Positions 1 through 7,822 of a DNA stretch of 64,000 bases are shown one piece after another (positions within the stretch are counted from its first letter, which is position 1; every line of letters starts with the position of its first letter). The translations under genes and the position numbers were made by a program. Source of the DNA: Butyricicoccus sp. Marseille-Q5471 (GTDB lineage: Bacteria > Bacillota > Clostridia > Oscillospirales > Butyricicoccaceae). Under the pieces are notes generated by a model. The model had not been told where the DNA came from. It did not search any database and saw only the letters and a list, made by a program, of their open reading frames with translations. Where the stretch lies: NCBI RefSeq assembly GCF_951230135.1, contig NZ_CATNVC010000006.1, forward strand, positions 78,865 to 142,864, written 5' to 3'.

Positions 1-431
1 TATGGACTTTCCTTGCCCGCCTCGGTCAGCGTGCCGCGATAGGCGCGCATCTCCTCCTGCGTTAAATCACAGACAAACGCTTTGCCATCCCGAATCAGCT
101 GCACTGCACACTCATAGCAGGTTTCAAAATAATCCGAACCATAGTACACGCCGCCGTTCGGCTCTTCACCGGTCAGCCACTTGATGTCCTCCCAGATTGA
201 ATCTACATACTCGGTGTCTTCTTTAACCGGGTTTGTATCGTCGTAACGAAGGTTAAACTTTCCGTTATATTTCTTTGCAATCGACCAATTGATAAAAATC
301 GCCTTGGCTGAACCGATATGCAGATAGCCGTTCGGCTCGGGCGGAAAACGGGTGTGGATGGTCTCACCAAGACCCGCCGCGATATCTTCATCAATAATTT
401 CAGTCAGAAAATTGCTTACTTCTTCCATCAT
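1..431 (-). CDS. glnS: Glutaminyl-tRNA synthetase, N-terminal part
   Basis: Charges tRNA-Gln with glutamine in the cytoplasm. The reading frame runs off the left edge, so only about 143 N-terminal residues are seen. Near residue 30 it has [17 protein letters not shown], the class I HIGH-type signature in its GlnRS form, followed by [14 protein letters not shown] and [16 protein letters not shown], all typical of GlnRS/eukaryote-like GluRS. Two ATG codons stand in tandem at 431 and 428, behind a GGGGGAA ribosome site. It lies 27 bases downstream of gltX on the same strand and probably shares its transcript. Many Firmicutes lack GlnRS and use transamidation instead; a GlnRS is known in some Clostridia. 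Confidence 0.93.
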   Translation of the reverse strand, partial: MMEEVSNFLTEIIDEDIAAGLGETIHTRFPPEPNGYLHIGSAKAIFINWSIAKKYNGKFNLRYDDTNPVKEDTEYVDSIWEDIKWLTGEEPNGGVYYGSDYFETCYECAVQLIRDGKAFVCDLTQEEMRAYRGTLTEAGKESP

Positions 432-458
432 AATGCTATTATTCCCCCAAAAGGTAGA

Positions 459-2111
459 TTAGAGCGCTGCTGCGCATTTATTCAGACGGTCGAGCACACG
501 GTCGCGTCCCAAAATGCTCATGACCGTCTGCAGGTCTGGCGCATTTTGGCGGCCGGCAACCGCAATGCGAATGACCATTGAAATATCGCCCACCGCACCC
601 TTGTAGGCTTCCGGATTTGCCTTATAGACCTTAGTGTCGCTGGCAAAGCCAAACTGATCGGCAATTGACTTCATTTTTTCAAAAAAGCCGTCCGGCGTAT
701 CGTTTTCGTCGAACTGCGCAGCATATGCTGTCAGTATACCCTTTGCATCCTCTGCTGAGACATGCTCCGGCAGCGTATAGTCCGGCTGAAACAGCTCGTC
801 AAACATAAAGTCCATATAGGGCTTCGCATCCGACCAAAGTGCCAAATCCTTGCGCGGCTTCTTACCACCGCGGCCGATTGCCAGATACGCCTTAGAGAAC
901 GAAGGATTCCGCACCAATAGCTGATGAAAATCGGCATCGTTGTCTGCGCTCCACTGTGCAATATAGTCGTATACGGTGTCGGCAGACATGCGGGAAATCA
1001 CGTTTTTGGATACGTCCTTCAGCTTCTCGATGTCAAACAGCGCACCCGAACCGCTCATTTTCTTCGTCGAGAACGGGAAATCGTTCATCGGAACGTCCGG
1101 ATTTGCACGACGCCATTCCTCAAAGTTAGAATTGAGCAGTGTCATCAGATATTCCATGACGGCAGGCACTGGATATCCTTCCCGATAATAAAAATCCAGT
1201 GCAAGCTCCGGATCTTTGCGCTTAGATAACTTACGTTTGCCGCCGGTTTCGGGATCAATTTTCATCAGCTGCGCGGTGTGTGCATACTTCGGTGCCTTCC
1301 ACCCCATTGCGCGAAACAGCTGCAAATGCACGGGCAACGTTGCGAGCCATTCCTCGCCGCGCACAACGACGGTCGTGCCCATCAGATGATCATCCACTAC
1401 ATGCGCAAAGTGATAGGTCGGAATGCCATCCGATTTCAGGATAACGATATCTTGATCGTTCTCCGTAACTTCCATCTTACCCTTAACGAGGTCTTCGTGC
1501 TTTACCTTATTCTCGATGCTGCCCTCCGAACGGAAGCGGATCACATAGGGTGTTCCCTTTTGCAGCTCATTCTCGATTTCTTCCATCGTACGGTCACGCC
1601 AAACTGCATATTTACCGTAATATCCGAAATTCTCCTTGTTGGCTTCCTGTGCGGCATGGGCAGCAGACAGCTCGTCCTCTGTGCAGAAGCACGGATAGGC
1701 CAGTCCCCGTTCCACCAGTGATTTTACAAAGCACTGATAAAGCGCGGCACGCTGGGACTGTCGGTAAGGACCATAAACACCGCGTTCGCCATCCAGAGTG
1801 GCGCCTTCATCAAACTGCAGTCCAAACGAAGAGAAGGCTTCGATGATTGTTTTCACACCGCCCTCAACCTCGCGCTTTTTATCGGTATCCTCAATACGCA
1901 GATAGAACACGCCGCCCGACTGGTGAGCGAGACGCTCGTCTACCAAAGCGCCATACAAGTTACCAAGATGCATAAATCCGGTCGGGCTCGGGCCCATGCG
2001 GGTCACTTTAGCCCCTTCCGGCAGGTCACGCTTTGGGTATTGCTGTTCAATCTGCTCTGGCGAATCTGTAATGTGCGGAAAAAGACGTTCCGCCAAACGG
2101 TTATAGTCCAT
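459..2111 (-). CDS. gltX: Glutamyl-tRNA synthetase
   Basis: Charges tRNA-Glu; the product also feeds the HemA-HemL tetrapyrrole route encoded further right. 550 residues. The HIGH-type motif is MGPSPTGFMHLGNLYGAL (about residue 37), the LRIEDTDKKREVEGG stretch binds the amino acid, and KRKLSKRKDPE is the KMSKS loop. The frame is open further upstream, but the ATG at 2111 (MDYNRLAERLF) has GGAGTG 6 bases before it and matches the usual N-terminus of this long clostridial GltX type. The C-terminal anticodon-binding part is complete. Confidence 0.95.
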   Translation of the reverse strand: MDYNRLAERLFPHITDSPEQIEQQYPKRDLPEGAKVTRMGPSPTGFMHLGNLYGALVDERLAHQSGGVFYLRIEDTDKKREVEGGVKTIIEAFSSFGLQFDEGATLDGERGVYGPYRQSQRAALYQCFVKSLVERGLAYPCFCTEDELSAAHAAQEANKENFGYYGKYAVWRDRTMEEIENELQKGTPYVIRFRSEGSIENKVKHEDLVKGKMEVTENDQDIVILKSDGIPTYHFAHVVDDHLMGTTVVVRGEEWLATLPVHLQLFRAMGWKAPKYAHTAQLMKIDPETGGKRKLSKRKDPELALDFYYREGYPVPAVMEYLMTLLNSNFEEWRRANPDVPMNDFPFSTKKMSGSGALFDIEKLKDVSKNVISRMSADTVYDYIAQWSADNDADFHQLLVRNPSFSKAYLAIGRGGKKPRKDLALWSDAKPYMDFMFDELFQPDYTLPEHVSAEDAKGILTAYAAQFDENDTPDGFFEKMKSIADQFGFASDTKVYKANPEAYKGAVGDISMVIRIAVAGRQNAPDLQTVMSILGRDRVLDRLNKCAAAL

Positions 2112-2160
2112 TCTTTTCACTCCATCTATTGTTATGGGTATATTTGCCCACGATATTGTT

Positions 2161-2189
2161 ATTTTATCACACCATACAAAGGCTTGCAA
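2161..2189 (-). promoter_or_regulatory. Probable promoter of gltX-glnS
   Basis: On the minus strand TTGCAA (2189-2184) and TAAAAT (2166-2161) are separated by 17 bases, a good sigma-A type promoter about 50 bases before the gltX start codon. Confidence 0.6.
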
Positions 2190-2238
2190 GGCAACGCGAC
2201 AGATTTAGAAAATTCTTCGTTTTTTTCAGAAAAACCGC

Positions 2239-2267
2239 TTGTACTCTTTGTGCTTTTATGTTATATT
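2239..2267 (+). promoter_or_regulatory. Probable promoter reading into the tRNA-Ser locus
   Basis: TTGTAC (2239-2244) and TATATT (2262-2267) are 17 bases apart on the plus strand. The predicted start lies about 30 bases before the partial tRNA-Ser copy at 2306, so this may be the original promoter of the tRNA gene. Confidence 0.5.
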
Positions 2268-2305
2268 ATATAGGCACTTGTAAAACAGGCGCAAATATGA
2301 CCAAT

Positions 2306-2347
2306 GGAGAAGTATCGAAGTGGTCATAACGAGCCGCACTCGAAATC
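2306..2347 (+). pseudogene. 5' half of a tRNA-Ser(CGA) gene, broken after the anticodon loop
   Basis: These 42 bases match the first 42 bases of the intact tRNA-Ser at 2498 at 38 positions, through D-arm and anticodon loop (ACTCGAAATC). After 2347 the similarity stops: no variable arm, T-arm or acceptor 3' strand follows. The anticodon stem is also altered. It cannot fold as a tRNA. It sits between a good promoter and the intact gene, as expected of a scar left by integration or by a partial tandem duplication. Confidence 0.75.
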
Positions 2348-2497
2348 CACTCGGTCAGTTGCCTTGATAATGTCGGAAACCCTTGAGTTTCCGTGGGTTT
2401 GCGGGATTTTGAAAAATTAGCTTTTTACCGATTTCTACGGTTTTTCTACACTTTGCCTTGACTTCTACGAAAGGCTTTGTGTGTTAAAATAAAATAT

Positions 2498-2586
2498 GGA
2501 GGCGTATCGAAGTGGTCATAACGAGCCTGACTCGAAATCAGGTTGTCCTCACGGGCACGTGAGTTCGAATCTCACCGCCTCCGCCA
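2498..2586 (+). tRNA. tRNA-Ser (anticodon CGA)
   Basis: Complete class II tRNA with acceptor stem GGAGGCG/CGCCTCC, D-arm, anticodon stem CCTGA/TCAGG around loop CTCGAAA (anticodon CGA, reads UCG), a long variable arm (TGTCCTCACGGGCAC region), T-arm GTTCGAATC and encoded CCA at 2584-2586. It borders the integrase-bearing element and is the likely attachment site. Confidence 0.96.
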
Positions 2587-2587
2587 G

Positions 2588-2632
2588 GGGCCTGTTTGCG
2601 GTCAATGTCCGCAACAGGCCCTCCATTTTTTT
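2588..2632 (+). terminator. Terminator after tRNA-Ser
   Basis: Inverted repeat GGGCCTGTTTGCGG / CCGCAACAGGCCC with a 7-base loop, followed by TCCATTTTTTT. It starts 2 bases after the CCA of the tRNA. Confidence 0.85.
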
Positions 2633-2641
2633 GCCTTTTCT

Positions 2642-2668
2642 ACGCTCTCTTTTGAGGGCGTTTTTTTT
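2642..2668 (+). terminator. Second, shorter terminator-like hairpin
   Basis: ACGCTCTC / GAGGGCGT stem with a TTTT loop and eight T residues after it, on the plus strand. It follows the tRNA terminator and faces the convergent integrase gene. Confidence 0.6.
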
Positions 2669-2747
2669 GTTTGTGTAGAAAACGGATATGCCTGAGCCCT
2701 TGCCCTATAAGGCTTTTCCGTATTCCCATAAGGCAGTCCGTAGAAAA

Positions 2748-3995
2748 TTAGTTGATTGCTGCAAGTCCAGTAGGTTCTGCCACTCGGTTTCTTTCAAACA
2801 TCCCATCCATAACCAATCCAGATTCGATCTGTGCGTGGAAGTCCAGATGAGAATAAATGTCTGCTGTGGTCGAAAAGGTGCTATGCCCCAGCCATATCTG
2901 GATTTGTTTCATTGATATCCCATTTGCAAGCAGTAAGCTGGCGCAGGAATGTCTTAAATCGTGGAAACGGATTTTTTTGAGGTCGGTTTTTTCAAGCACC
3001 CAGCTAAAGTGATCCGTTACATAATTAGGGCGCATGAGCTTCCCTGTTTGGTCGAGGCAGATGTAGTCGAGATAATCCCGGCAGTAAGAGCGTTTGAATA
3101 GCTTTCGGTACATTTCCTGCTTTTCCTTTTCTGCAAGCAGTAGCTTTTCCACCGATGTCAGCAACGGAAGGGTGCGGAAGCTGGATTTGGTTTTCAGTAC
3201 ATCTTCCCCGACCGTTATGGTTTTGCCATCTACCGTGTCCTCAATCACCTTGTGCTTGATGGAGATGGTTTTTTGTTCAAGGTTGATCGCGTCCCACTTT
3301 AATCCGAGAACTTCGCTTCGGCGTAAGCCATAGTAAGCTGCCAGCTTCACACAAATCTCCAAGGGATCATCTGATATCGCATCAAACAGTGCCATCATTT
3401 CCTCTGCGGAATAAAACTGAGCCTGATATATATTCTTTTTTGGTCTGTCTACCCGGTCAGCAGGGTTACTGTCGATGATCTCCTTTTTCACCGCATTCTG
3501 TAGTGCTCTGCGGAGGACTGCGTGATAATGGATAACCGTATTCGGTGTGTGGCCCTCATCAAAAATTGATTGATGGAAGTCCTGAATATGCTGTGGAGTA
3601 ACCTCCGCTAAGGTGATGTCCAGTTCGGTAAAGTATCGGCTGATGCGCCCATCCAGCATGGTTTGATAGCCTTTAAATGTTGTTTTAGCTATCGTGGGTT
3701 TTGCTTGTATCAGCCATTTTTGAAGGTAGTCAGTAAACAGTACCTCTGCTTGGGGATTCCGTTTGCCCTCGATTAGTTCTCTGGCACGTTCCTCGGCTTC
3801 CCGACGCCCCTTTTCTTCCTGCTCCTGTTCGTATTCCAACCGGATCTGGTCAAAGGCTTTCTTCGCTTTCCTGTCGCTGGTTCCCGCTACCGGCAATCCG
3901 GTCGGAATCCATTTGCTTTTTCTTTTGCCGTCCACCTTAATGTATAAAACGGCGTAATAAGTATTATTTTTTTCTTGTAGGCAGCCTGTTATCAT
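2748..3995 (-). CDS. Tyrosine-type site-specific integrase
   Basis: Catalyses integration and excision of the element. 415 residues with an N-terminal arm-binding region (to about 65), a core-binding SAM-like domain (about 95-185) and the catalytic domain. All active residues are visible: Arg in YYGLRRSEVLGL, Lys in LKTKSSFRTLPL, HDLRHSCASLLL, LGHSTFSTTADIYSHL with the nucleophile Tyr. Start ATG follows AAAGGAGGATAACA. Similar proteins are found in Tn916/Tn1549-like elements. It points towards the tRNA-Ser gene, the usual orientation for a tRNA-targeting element. Confidence 0.95.
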   Translation of the reverse strand: MITGCLQEKNNTYYAVLYIKVDGKRKSKWIPTGLPVAGTSDRKAKKAFDQIRLEYEQEQEEKGRREAEERARELIEGKRNPQAEVLFTDYLQKWLIQAKPTIAKTTFKGYQTMLDGRISRYFTELDITLAEVTPQHIQDFHQSIFDEGHTPNTVIHYHAVLRRALQNAVKKEIIDSNPADRVDRPKKNIYQAQFYSAEEMMALFDAISDDPLEICVKLAAYYGLRRSEVLGLKWDAINLEQKTISIKHKVIEDTVDGKTITVGEDVLKTKSSFRTLPLLTSVEKLLLAEKEKQEMYRKLFKRSYCRDYLDYICLDQTGKLMRPNYVTDHFSWVLEKTDLKKIRFHDLRHSCASLLLANGISMKQIQIWLGHSTFSTTADIYSHLDFHAQIESGLVMDGMFERNRVAEPTGLAAIN

Positions 3996-4143
3996 TGTTA
4001 TCCTCCTTTGAAATAACAGCGTTTTTGCCTACCATTGACAACATCACAATACCATAGAAAGCATAGGATAGCTATTGATTTACGCGGAAACAATCCAACG
4101 GATTTTTCTACGGTTTTGGGCCAATAATAAGCAAAAAGCCATA

Positions 4144-4362
4144 TCAACCAATCTTGATATGGCACATTTCTTCACTCAATAAATATTCGATAACGCATGC
4201 CTTAGGAATTTTATAGGTTCGTCCAATGCGAACGCTATGTATCTCTTTTTCCGAAAGCAATTTATAAGCCAGTTTTCGACTAATGCCGCCAAGCATTTCC
4301 CGCAATTGATTTACCTCGACTACATCGGGGTATTTTTCAAACATGGTTGTTTTGTTACTCAT
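4144..4362 (-). CDS. Excisionase-like helix-turn-helix protein
   Basis: A 72-residue protein with a winged-helix/HTH of the excisionase family: VNQLREMLGGISRKLAYKLL then SVRIGRTYKIPKACVIEYL. Proteins of this size next to an integrase bend DNA at the attachment site and favour excision. The start ATG at 4362 has GGGGGAG five bases upstream; a longer in-frame opening without this site is rejected. It lies between the integrase and the MazF-like gene, a common int-xis-mazF module of clostridial elements. Confidence 0.85.
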   Translation of the reverse strand: MSNKTTMFEKYPDVVEVNQLREMLGGISRKLAYKLLSEKEIHSVRIGRTYKIPKACVIEYLLSEEMCHIKIG

Positions 4363-4378
4363 AAAAACTCCCCCTTCG

Positions 4379-4744
4379 TTAAAAAAACGCCGGATCAAGT
4401 CCGACGCTGATTGTTAGGGCCTGATTGATTTCTTCCATCTCCTGTTGCCCCAACCTGCCAACCCTTTCCCGGAGCCGTATCCGGTCGATGGTGCGTATCT
4501 GCTCCAGAAGTGCAAATGACTCCCTGGACAACCTTCCCACTCCGGCAATGACCGCATGGGTGGGTAGAGGCTTTTTCGGCTTGCCGGTGATGGCACAGAC
4601 GATGGTGGTGGGGCTGTGGCGGTTTCCGATGTCGTTTTGCAGGATAAGTACGGGACGGACGCCCCCTTGTTCACAGCCCACAACGGGGCTTAAGTCGGCA
4701 TAGAAAATATCGCCGCGGCTGATGCCTTGTTTTATCGTGTTCAA
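4379..4744 (-). CDS. MazF/PemK-family endoribonuclease toxin
   Basis: About 121 residues with the MazF fold signatures: RGDIFYADLSPVVGCEQGG near the N-terminus, RPVLILQND, then TTIVCAITGK and LEQIRTIDRIRLRERVG. Family members cut mRNA at short sequences. The best start is TTG at 4744, eight bases after AGGAGG; a GTG at 4753 overlaps the ribosome site. No MazE-like antitoxin gene lies upstream in the next 600 bases; the neighbour downstream is the excisionase-like gene. Whether it is an active toxin cannot be told from sequence. Confidence 0.88.
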   Translation of the reverse strand: MNTIKQGISRGDIFYADLSPVVGCEQGGVRPVLILQNDIGNRHSPTTIVCAITGKPKKPLPTHAVIAGVGRLSRESFALLEQIRTIDRIRLRERVGRLGQQEMEEINQALTISVGLDPAFF

Positions 4745-5336
4745 ATTTTGCACCTCCTTGGTTTTGACTTCCTTTGTTTTTTCTTAATGGCACAAATATA
4801 GGGACCGCACTGCTGTGATTGCTTCCACGGGCAGAACGGTCCCCATCGCTTCTGACATTAAGTCTTTTTTCTATAATAACGGTGCTTAATTCGACACTAC
4901 TCCCCAAGCACTCTGTACAGAGCATATGGTGCTTTGCACAATAAAGGCGACGGCCTGAACTGCGGCTGGCTTCACCGCATCATGGGAATCTCACCCCCGC
5001 CAGGATCTCTGCCGGCTGCCCTCATTGCGTGATTCCCCGGTCAGGGGGGCTGTGACTGGACAGAAGTATCAATATAGGCTGACGGAGTCATTGCGAGACA
5101 GGCTGCCACAGCCTGTTTTCCGGTCGGATGGGTACCGCTCTGCACCTTATTTGGCCGTCTTTGATAGGAGCAGAAAGAAACGAGCGAATAAAAAAATAAG
5201 TGATTTCACTTTTCTTGCTGCCTGCCTACAGGTGGTCTTGGCGCATCCTCCGGGGTCGCTTTTCCCTTTCAGGGTCCATCAGCTAATGTATTCAGGTCAT
5301 CGGATATGAAATTTTCAAAGTACGATTGGGGGAATG
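4745..5336. other. Intergenic stretch of the element without a recognised gene
   Basis: About 590 bases separate the sigma-factor terminator from the MazF-like gene. Open frames here (for example 5025-5309 plus, 4671-4925 minus) have no recognisable domain, no convincing ribosome site, or overlap mazF. The mazF promoter and possibly decayed element sequence are expected here. Confidence 0.4.
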
Positions 5337-5375
5337 AGAAAAACCCCCTCACTACTAATCCGGTTTCGTGAGGGG
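5337..5375 (-). terminator. Terminator after the element sigma factor
   Basis: Stem CCCCCTCAC / GTGAGGGGG with a 15-base loop and a TTTTT tail on the minus strand, 18 bases after the stop codon at 5393. Confidence 0.85.
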
Positions 5376-5392
5376 GTCTACAAAAAATATTT

Positions 5393-5812
5393 TTACTTTT
5401 CCATCATTTTTTTTAGCTTCAGCCGAATCTGACGGTCCCGATAGCTGATGGTCTGCTGCTTGATTCCGGTTTCTCTCTCCAGCTCCATCTGCGTTTTTCC
5501 TTGATAATACAGGGCAAAAATCAGATTCTGTTCATCTTTGGAAAGTTGTGCTATGCATTGACGGAGCCGCTGTGACATGAGTTTGTCCACTACCATATCC
5601 TCCACACGGGGCGAAAGCAAATCAGGGATTGCATCCTCACCGTTGGTTTCCTCCGTATCCAAGGCACTATAATAAAACACACCATGTGCTGTGTCTTTTT
5701 CCTCCAGATGTAGTTCACGGCGCTTCATGCGGTAATAGGTTAGATAGATTTCCTCGGTGACAGGGACGAGCTGCCCCTGCACCTTGATTCGATATTCCTT
5801 CTTTTCTGCCAT
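5393..5812 (-). CDS. Small sigma-70-like factor of the mobile element
   Basis: 139 residues. The C-terminal third (QCIAQLSKDEQNLIFALYY then KTQMELERETGIKQQTISYR) is a sigma region 4 helix-turn-helix; the N-terminal part with YLTYYRMKRRELHLEEKD is the conserved head of the short sigma-like proteins of Tn1549-type elements, thought to direct transcription of element genes. Start ATG at 5812 has GGAGGACAAGCCAT before it; an upstream in-frame codon is rejected. No region 2 is evident, so it may act as a regulator rather than a full sigma factor. Confidence 0.85.
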   Translation of the reverse strand: MAEKKEYRIKVQGQLVPVTEEIYLTYYRMKRRELHLEEKDTAHGVFYYSALDTEETNGEDAIPDLLSPRVEDMVVDKLMSQRLRQCIAQLSKDEQNLIFALYYQGKTQMELERETGIKQQTISYRDRQIRLKLKKMMEK

Positions 5813-5970
5813 ATGGCTTGTCCTCCATTTTCTGAGATTTTGATGGTGAGTCAAAATGTCAGAAACGGAGGAGAACGGCAGCGTGGGTTCGACACGCTTA
5901 TATATAAAACAACTCCTAAATTCCCTCCTTTTGGAAAATTCAGTCGTTGTATCAGTTTTCTTGTCGAAAG

Positions 5971-6013
5971 AAAAAAGTCAGTACGTTGCCCTTGGCAAAA
6001 TACTGACTTTTTT
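5971..6013. terminator. Bidirectional terminator-like inverted repeat
   Basis: AAAAAAGTCAGTA and TACTGACTTTTTT form a long stem around a 17-base loop; both strands end in a T run. It lies alone upstream of the sigma factor, in a gene-poor part of the element. Confidence 0.65.
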
Positions 6014-6328
6014 AGAATAGAATTATGAAATTGTCCGAGTAAAAGGTGATATGTACAGATTGCGCCGTCTTTAGTTCCACCTCCTATAAAAGGGAATGCA
6101 GATAATGCCCATACGGATACCCCCCTTCACCACGGCGCATAGCGAAAGCCGGTATCCTGATACCCCAAAAAGCCATAAAAGATGGCAAGGGCCTGCCCTC
6201 TTGGGAGAGGGCAGACCCTTTGCGGTTTTGGCAGCCAGACTATCATAGCGCATAAGCGCCTTAGATCCTCAGCTTTGCGTCCCCGGCTTTTGCCGGGTTT
6301 GCCCTTGGCCGTATTTATTTTGTAGCCA
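6014..6328. other. Gene-poor stretch with GC-rich inverted repeats
   Basis: No supported gene. It contains the inverted repeat GGGCCTGCCCTCTT / GGGAGAGGGCAGACCC at 6190-6222 and a GCGTCCCCGGCTTTTGCCGGG hairpin region near 6278-6300. Probably decayed element sequence. Confidence 0.35.
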
Positions 6329-6590
6329 CTATTTTGTTTTTCTGGTGCCTGCGGAGTAGAAGTAATACCACTTGCCAACAATCTGGAGCCACTTGCCTGA
6401 TACCAGAACACCGTCTGAGGTGAAATAGTATGTGGCATCGTCCTTTGTAAGCCAACCAGTCACTACCTTACCGTTTTCGTTGGCAAAGACAAACATTATC
6501 GGTAGATATCCATTCGTCAAAAGCCTTGTCGTTTGGAGCTGTACTTGCAGTAATCGCCACAACAACGGTTCATAATTGTTCGTCTGCTAC
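6329..6590 (-). pseudogene. Fragment of a cell-wall-binding repeat protein
   Basis: The frame ending at 6329 encodes GKVVTGWLTKDDATYYF and GVLVSGKWLQIVGKWYYF, the aromatic-rich repeat of choline/cell-wall-binding surface proteins. Upstream of about 6490 the homologous reading continues in another frame as TASTAPNDKAFDEW, a typical repeat of such surface proteins. So this is the frameshifted C-terminal end of a larger extracellular protein with no start. It follows the primase-UvrA chimera on the same strand. Confidence 0.7.
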
Positions 6591-6598
6591 CCCAATAT

Positions 6599-7675
6599 TT
6601 ATCTTTGATCACCTAAATACCGTTTTAGGTAGATACCCGTAACGGACTGTTTGCAGTTAAGTAATTCTTGCGGGGTGCCTTCAAAAATAATTTTTCCGCC
6701 TTGCTCACCAGCTCCGGGACCTAAATCAATTAACCAATCCCCATGACAAATCATCTCCAAGTTGTGTTCAATCACAATTAAGGTATCCTCGTTCCAGTCC
6801 TTGTGTATGGGCAAATCCCTATAACATGAGCCCCCCTTTTCTAAGAGCAGATCGTGATATTTCTCCGAGGCTTCGATCCCCGCCTCGTCATGATCCAGAC
6901 ATAGGACTACATGGTTTAGGTTCGGATGCAGCTCCAGCATCTTCAGCATGGCGTATTCAGAAACACCGCAGAGTGCCACATAGCTGTGGTTCTGCCAGCC
7001 CTTGGGATGCAGGGTGATGTAAGATAGCAAGTCGATGGGAGCCTCAAACACGAAGAGGCGGTTGCCTGTGCCGATATGGTGGAAGCTGTATGCCGGATCG
7101 CAGCTATCCACATTTCCCTTGAAGCCGGTTCCCTCGGTGTAGAGCCCTCGTTTATGGGCATGGCGGGGAACTCCGTTTTCATCGTATCCCACAAAGACCG
7201 CATTATGGTATTCTTTCATGCCATCCTTGGATTTTTCGCAGCTCTCATACAGGAGCTTTGCTCTGGCAAAGTAACTGACCACATCACGGTCGATGAGCCG
7301 GGTTTTAGTAAGGTAGGCATAGACACGGCGCATATCACTGTGGGGATTCGGCAGGGCAAAGGGCTGTTTCGGCTCCTGTTTCTTTTGCGAGGCGGGCCTG
7401 TAGACTTCGCCCTGCTCACCGCCCAGCAGCATAGTCACCGCTTCAGGGAAAGACAGCCCATAGAACTGCCGCACGAAGTCAATGGCATACCCGCCGCTCT
7501 CTGCGGAGTGATCGTACCACTCGTTACCACGGACGGTGATGCTATGGTCGGCCTCCAGCCGCTTATCACGGCCGCTGGAGATCAGCTTCTCACCCCGCCG
7601 CTGGAGAAAGTCCACAAGGTCCACATTGTTGGCACGGTATTTCTGGTCATCCGTAAAATGCACATATACACCCAT
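6599..7675 (-). CDS. Toprim primase-like element protein with a UvrA C-terminal tail (chimera)
   Basis: 358 residues. Residues 1-295 are the DUF3991/toprim protein of Tn1549-like elements: MGVYVHFTDDQKYRANNVDL, VRGNEWYDHSAESGGYAIDF, then the toprim part VFEAPIDLLSYITL and VVLCLDHDEAGIEASEKY, ending at PIHKDWNED. From about residue 297 the sequence changes to TLIVIEHNLEMICHGDWLID, LGPGAGEQGG and EGTPQELL, the extreme C-terminus of a UvrA-family ABC excinuclease, up to the stop. The switch is near base 6787. Start ATG follows GGAG. The usual primase end and the whole UvrA ATPase core are missing, so both parents were cut; function is doubtful. Confidence 0.85.
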   Translation of the reverse strand: MGVYVHFTDDQKYRANNVDLVDFLQRRGEKLISSGRDKRLEADHSITVRGNEWYDHSAESGGYAIDFVRQFYGLSFPEAVTMLLGGEQGEVYRPASQKKQEPKQPFALPNPHSDMRRVYAYLTKTRLIDRDVVSYFARAKLLYESCEKSKDGMKEYHNAVFVGYDENGVPRHAHKRGLYTEGTGFKGNVDSCDPAYSFHHIGTGNRLFVFEAPIDLLSYITLHPKGWQNHSYVALCGVSEYAMLKMLELHPNLNHVVLCLDHDEAGIEASEKYHDLLLEKGGSCYRDLPIHKDWNEDTLIVIEHNLEMICHGDWLIDLGPGAGEQGGKIIFEGTPQELLNCKQSVTGIYLKRYLGDQR

Positions 7676-7686
7676 GGGCGCATCTC

Positions 7687-7806
7687 CTATCTATGGCGAG
7701 TGCCGATTCTATGAAAAAAAGCCGCCCTTTTTACAGGACGGCAATGGCCTTGAAGCAATTTTTCCTTGATGGGTGGCTGCTTGATTTTCTTTTTCTGTTT
7801 CTTCAC
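7687..7806 (-). CDS. Possible 39-residue lysine-rich peptide
   Basis: A GTG at 7806 with an excellent GGAGGATAACC ribosome site opens a short frame rich in Lys (KKQKKKIKQPPIKEKLLQ). The second half runs through a terminator-like hairpin, so the gene may be a decayed start of a longer element gene. No family recognised. Confidence 0.35.
   Translation of the reverse strand: MKKQKKKIKQPPIKEKLLQGHCRPVKRAAFFHRIGTRHR
7713..7742 (-). terminator. Terminator-like hairpin upstream of the primase gene
   Basis: GCCGTCC / GGGCGGC stem, loop TGTAAAAA, then a T run of eight on the minus strand. It would end transcription coming from the relaxase side. Confidence 0.6.
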
Positions 7807-7822
7807 GGTTATCCTCCAATCG

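Noticed and set aside
4671..4925. An 84-codon minus-strand frame upstream of and overlapping mazF, considered as an antitoxin
   Set aside because: No MazE or other antitoxin features, no ribosome site, and half of it overlaps the toxin gene in another frame.
5025..5309. A 94-codon plus-strand frame in the element's gap
   Set aside because: No domain, no convincing ribosome site, unlike neighbouring genes in composition.
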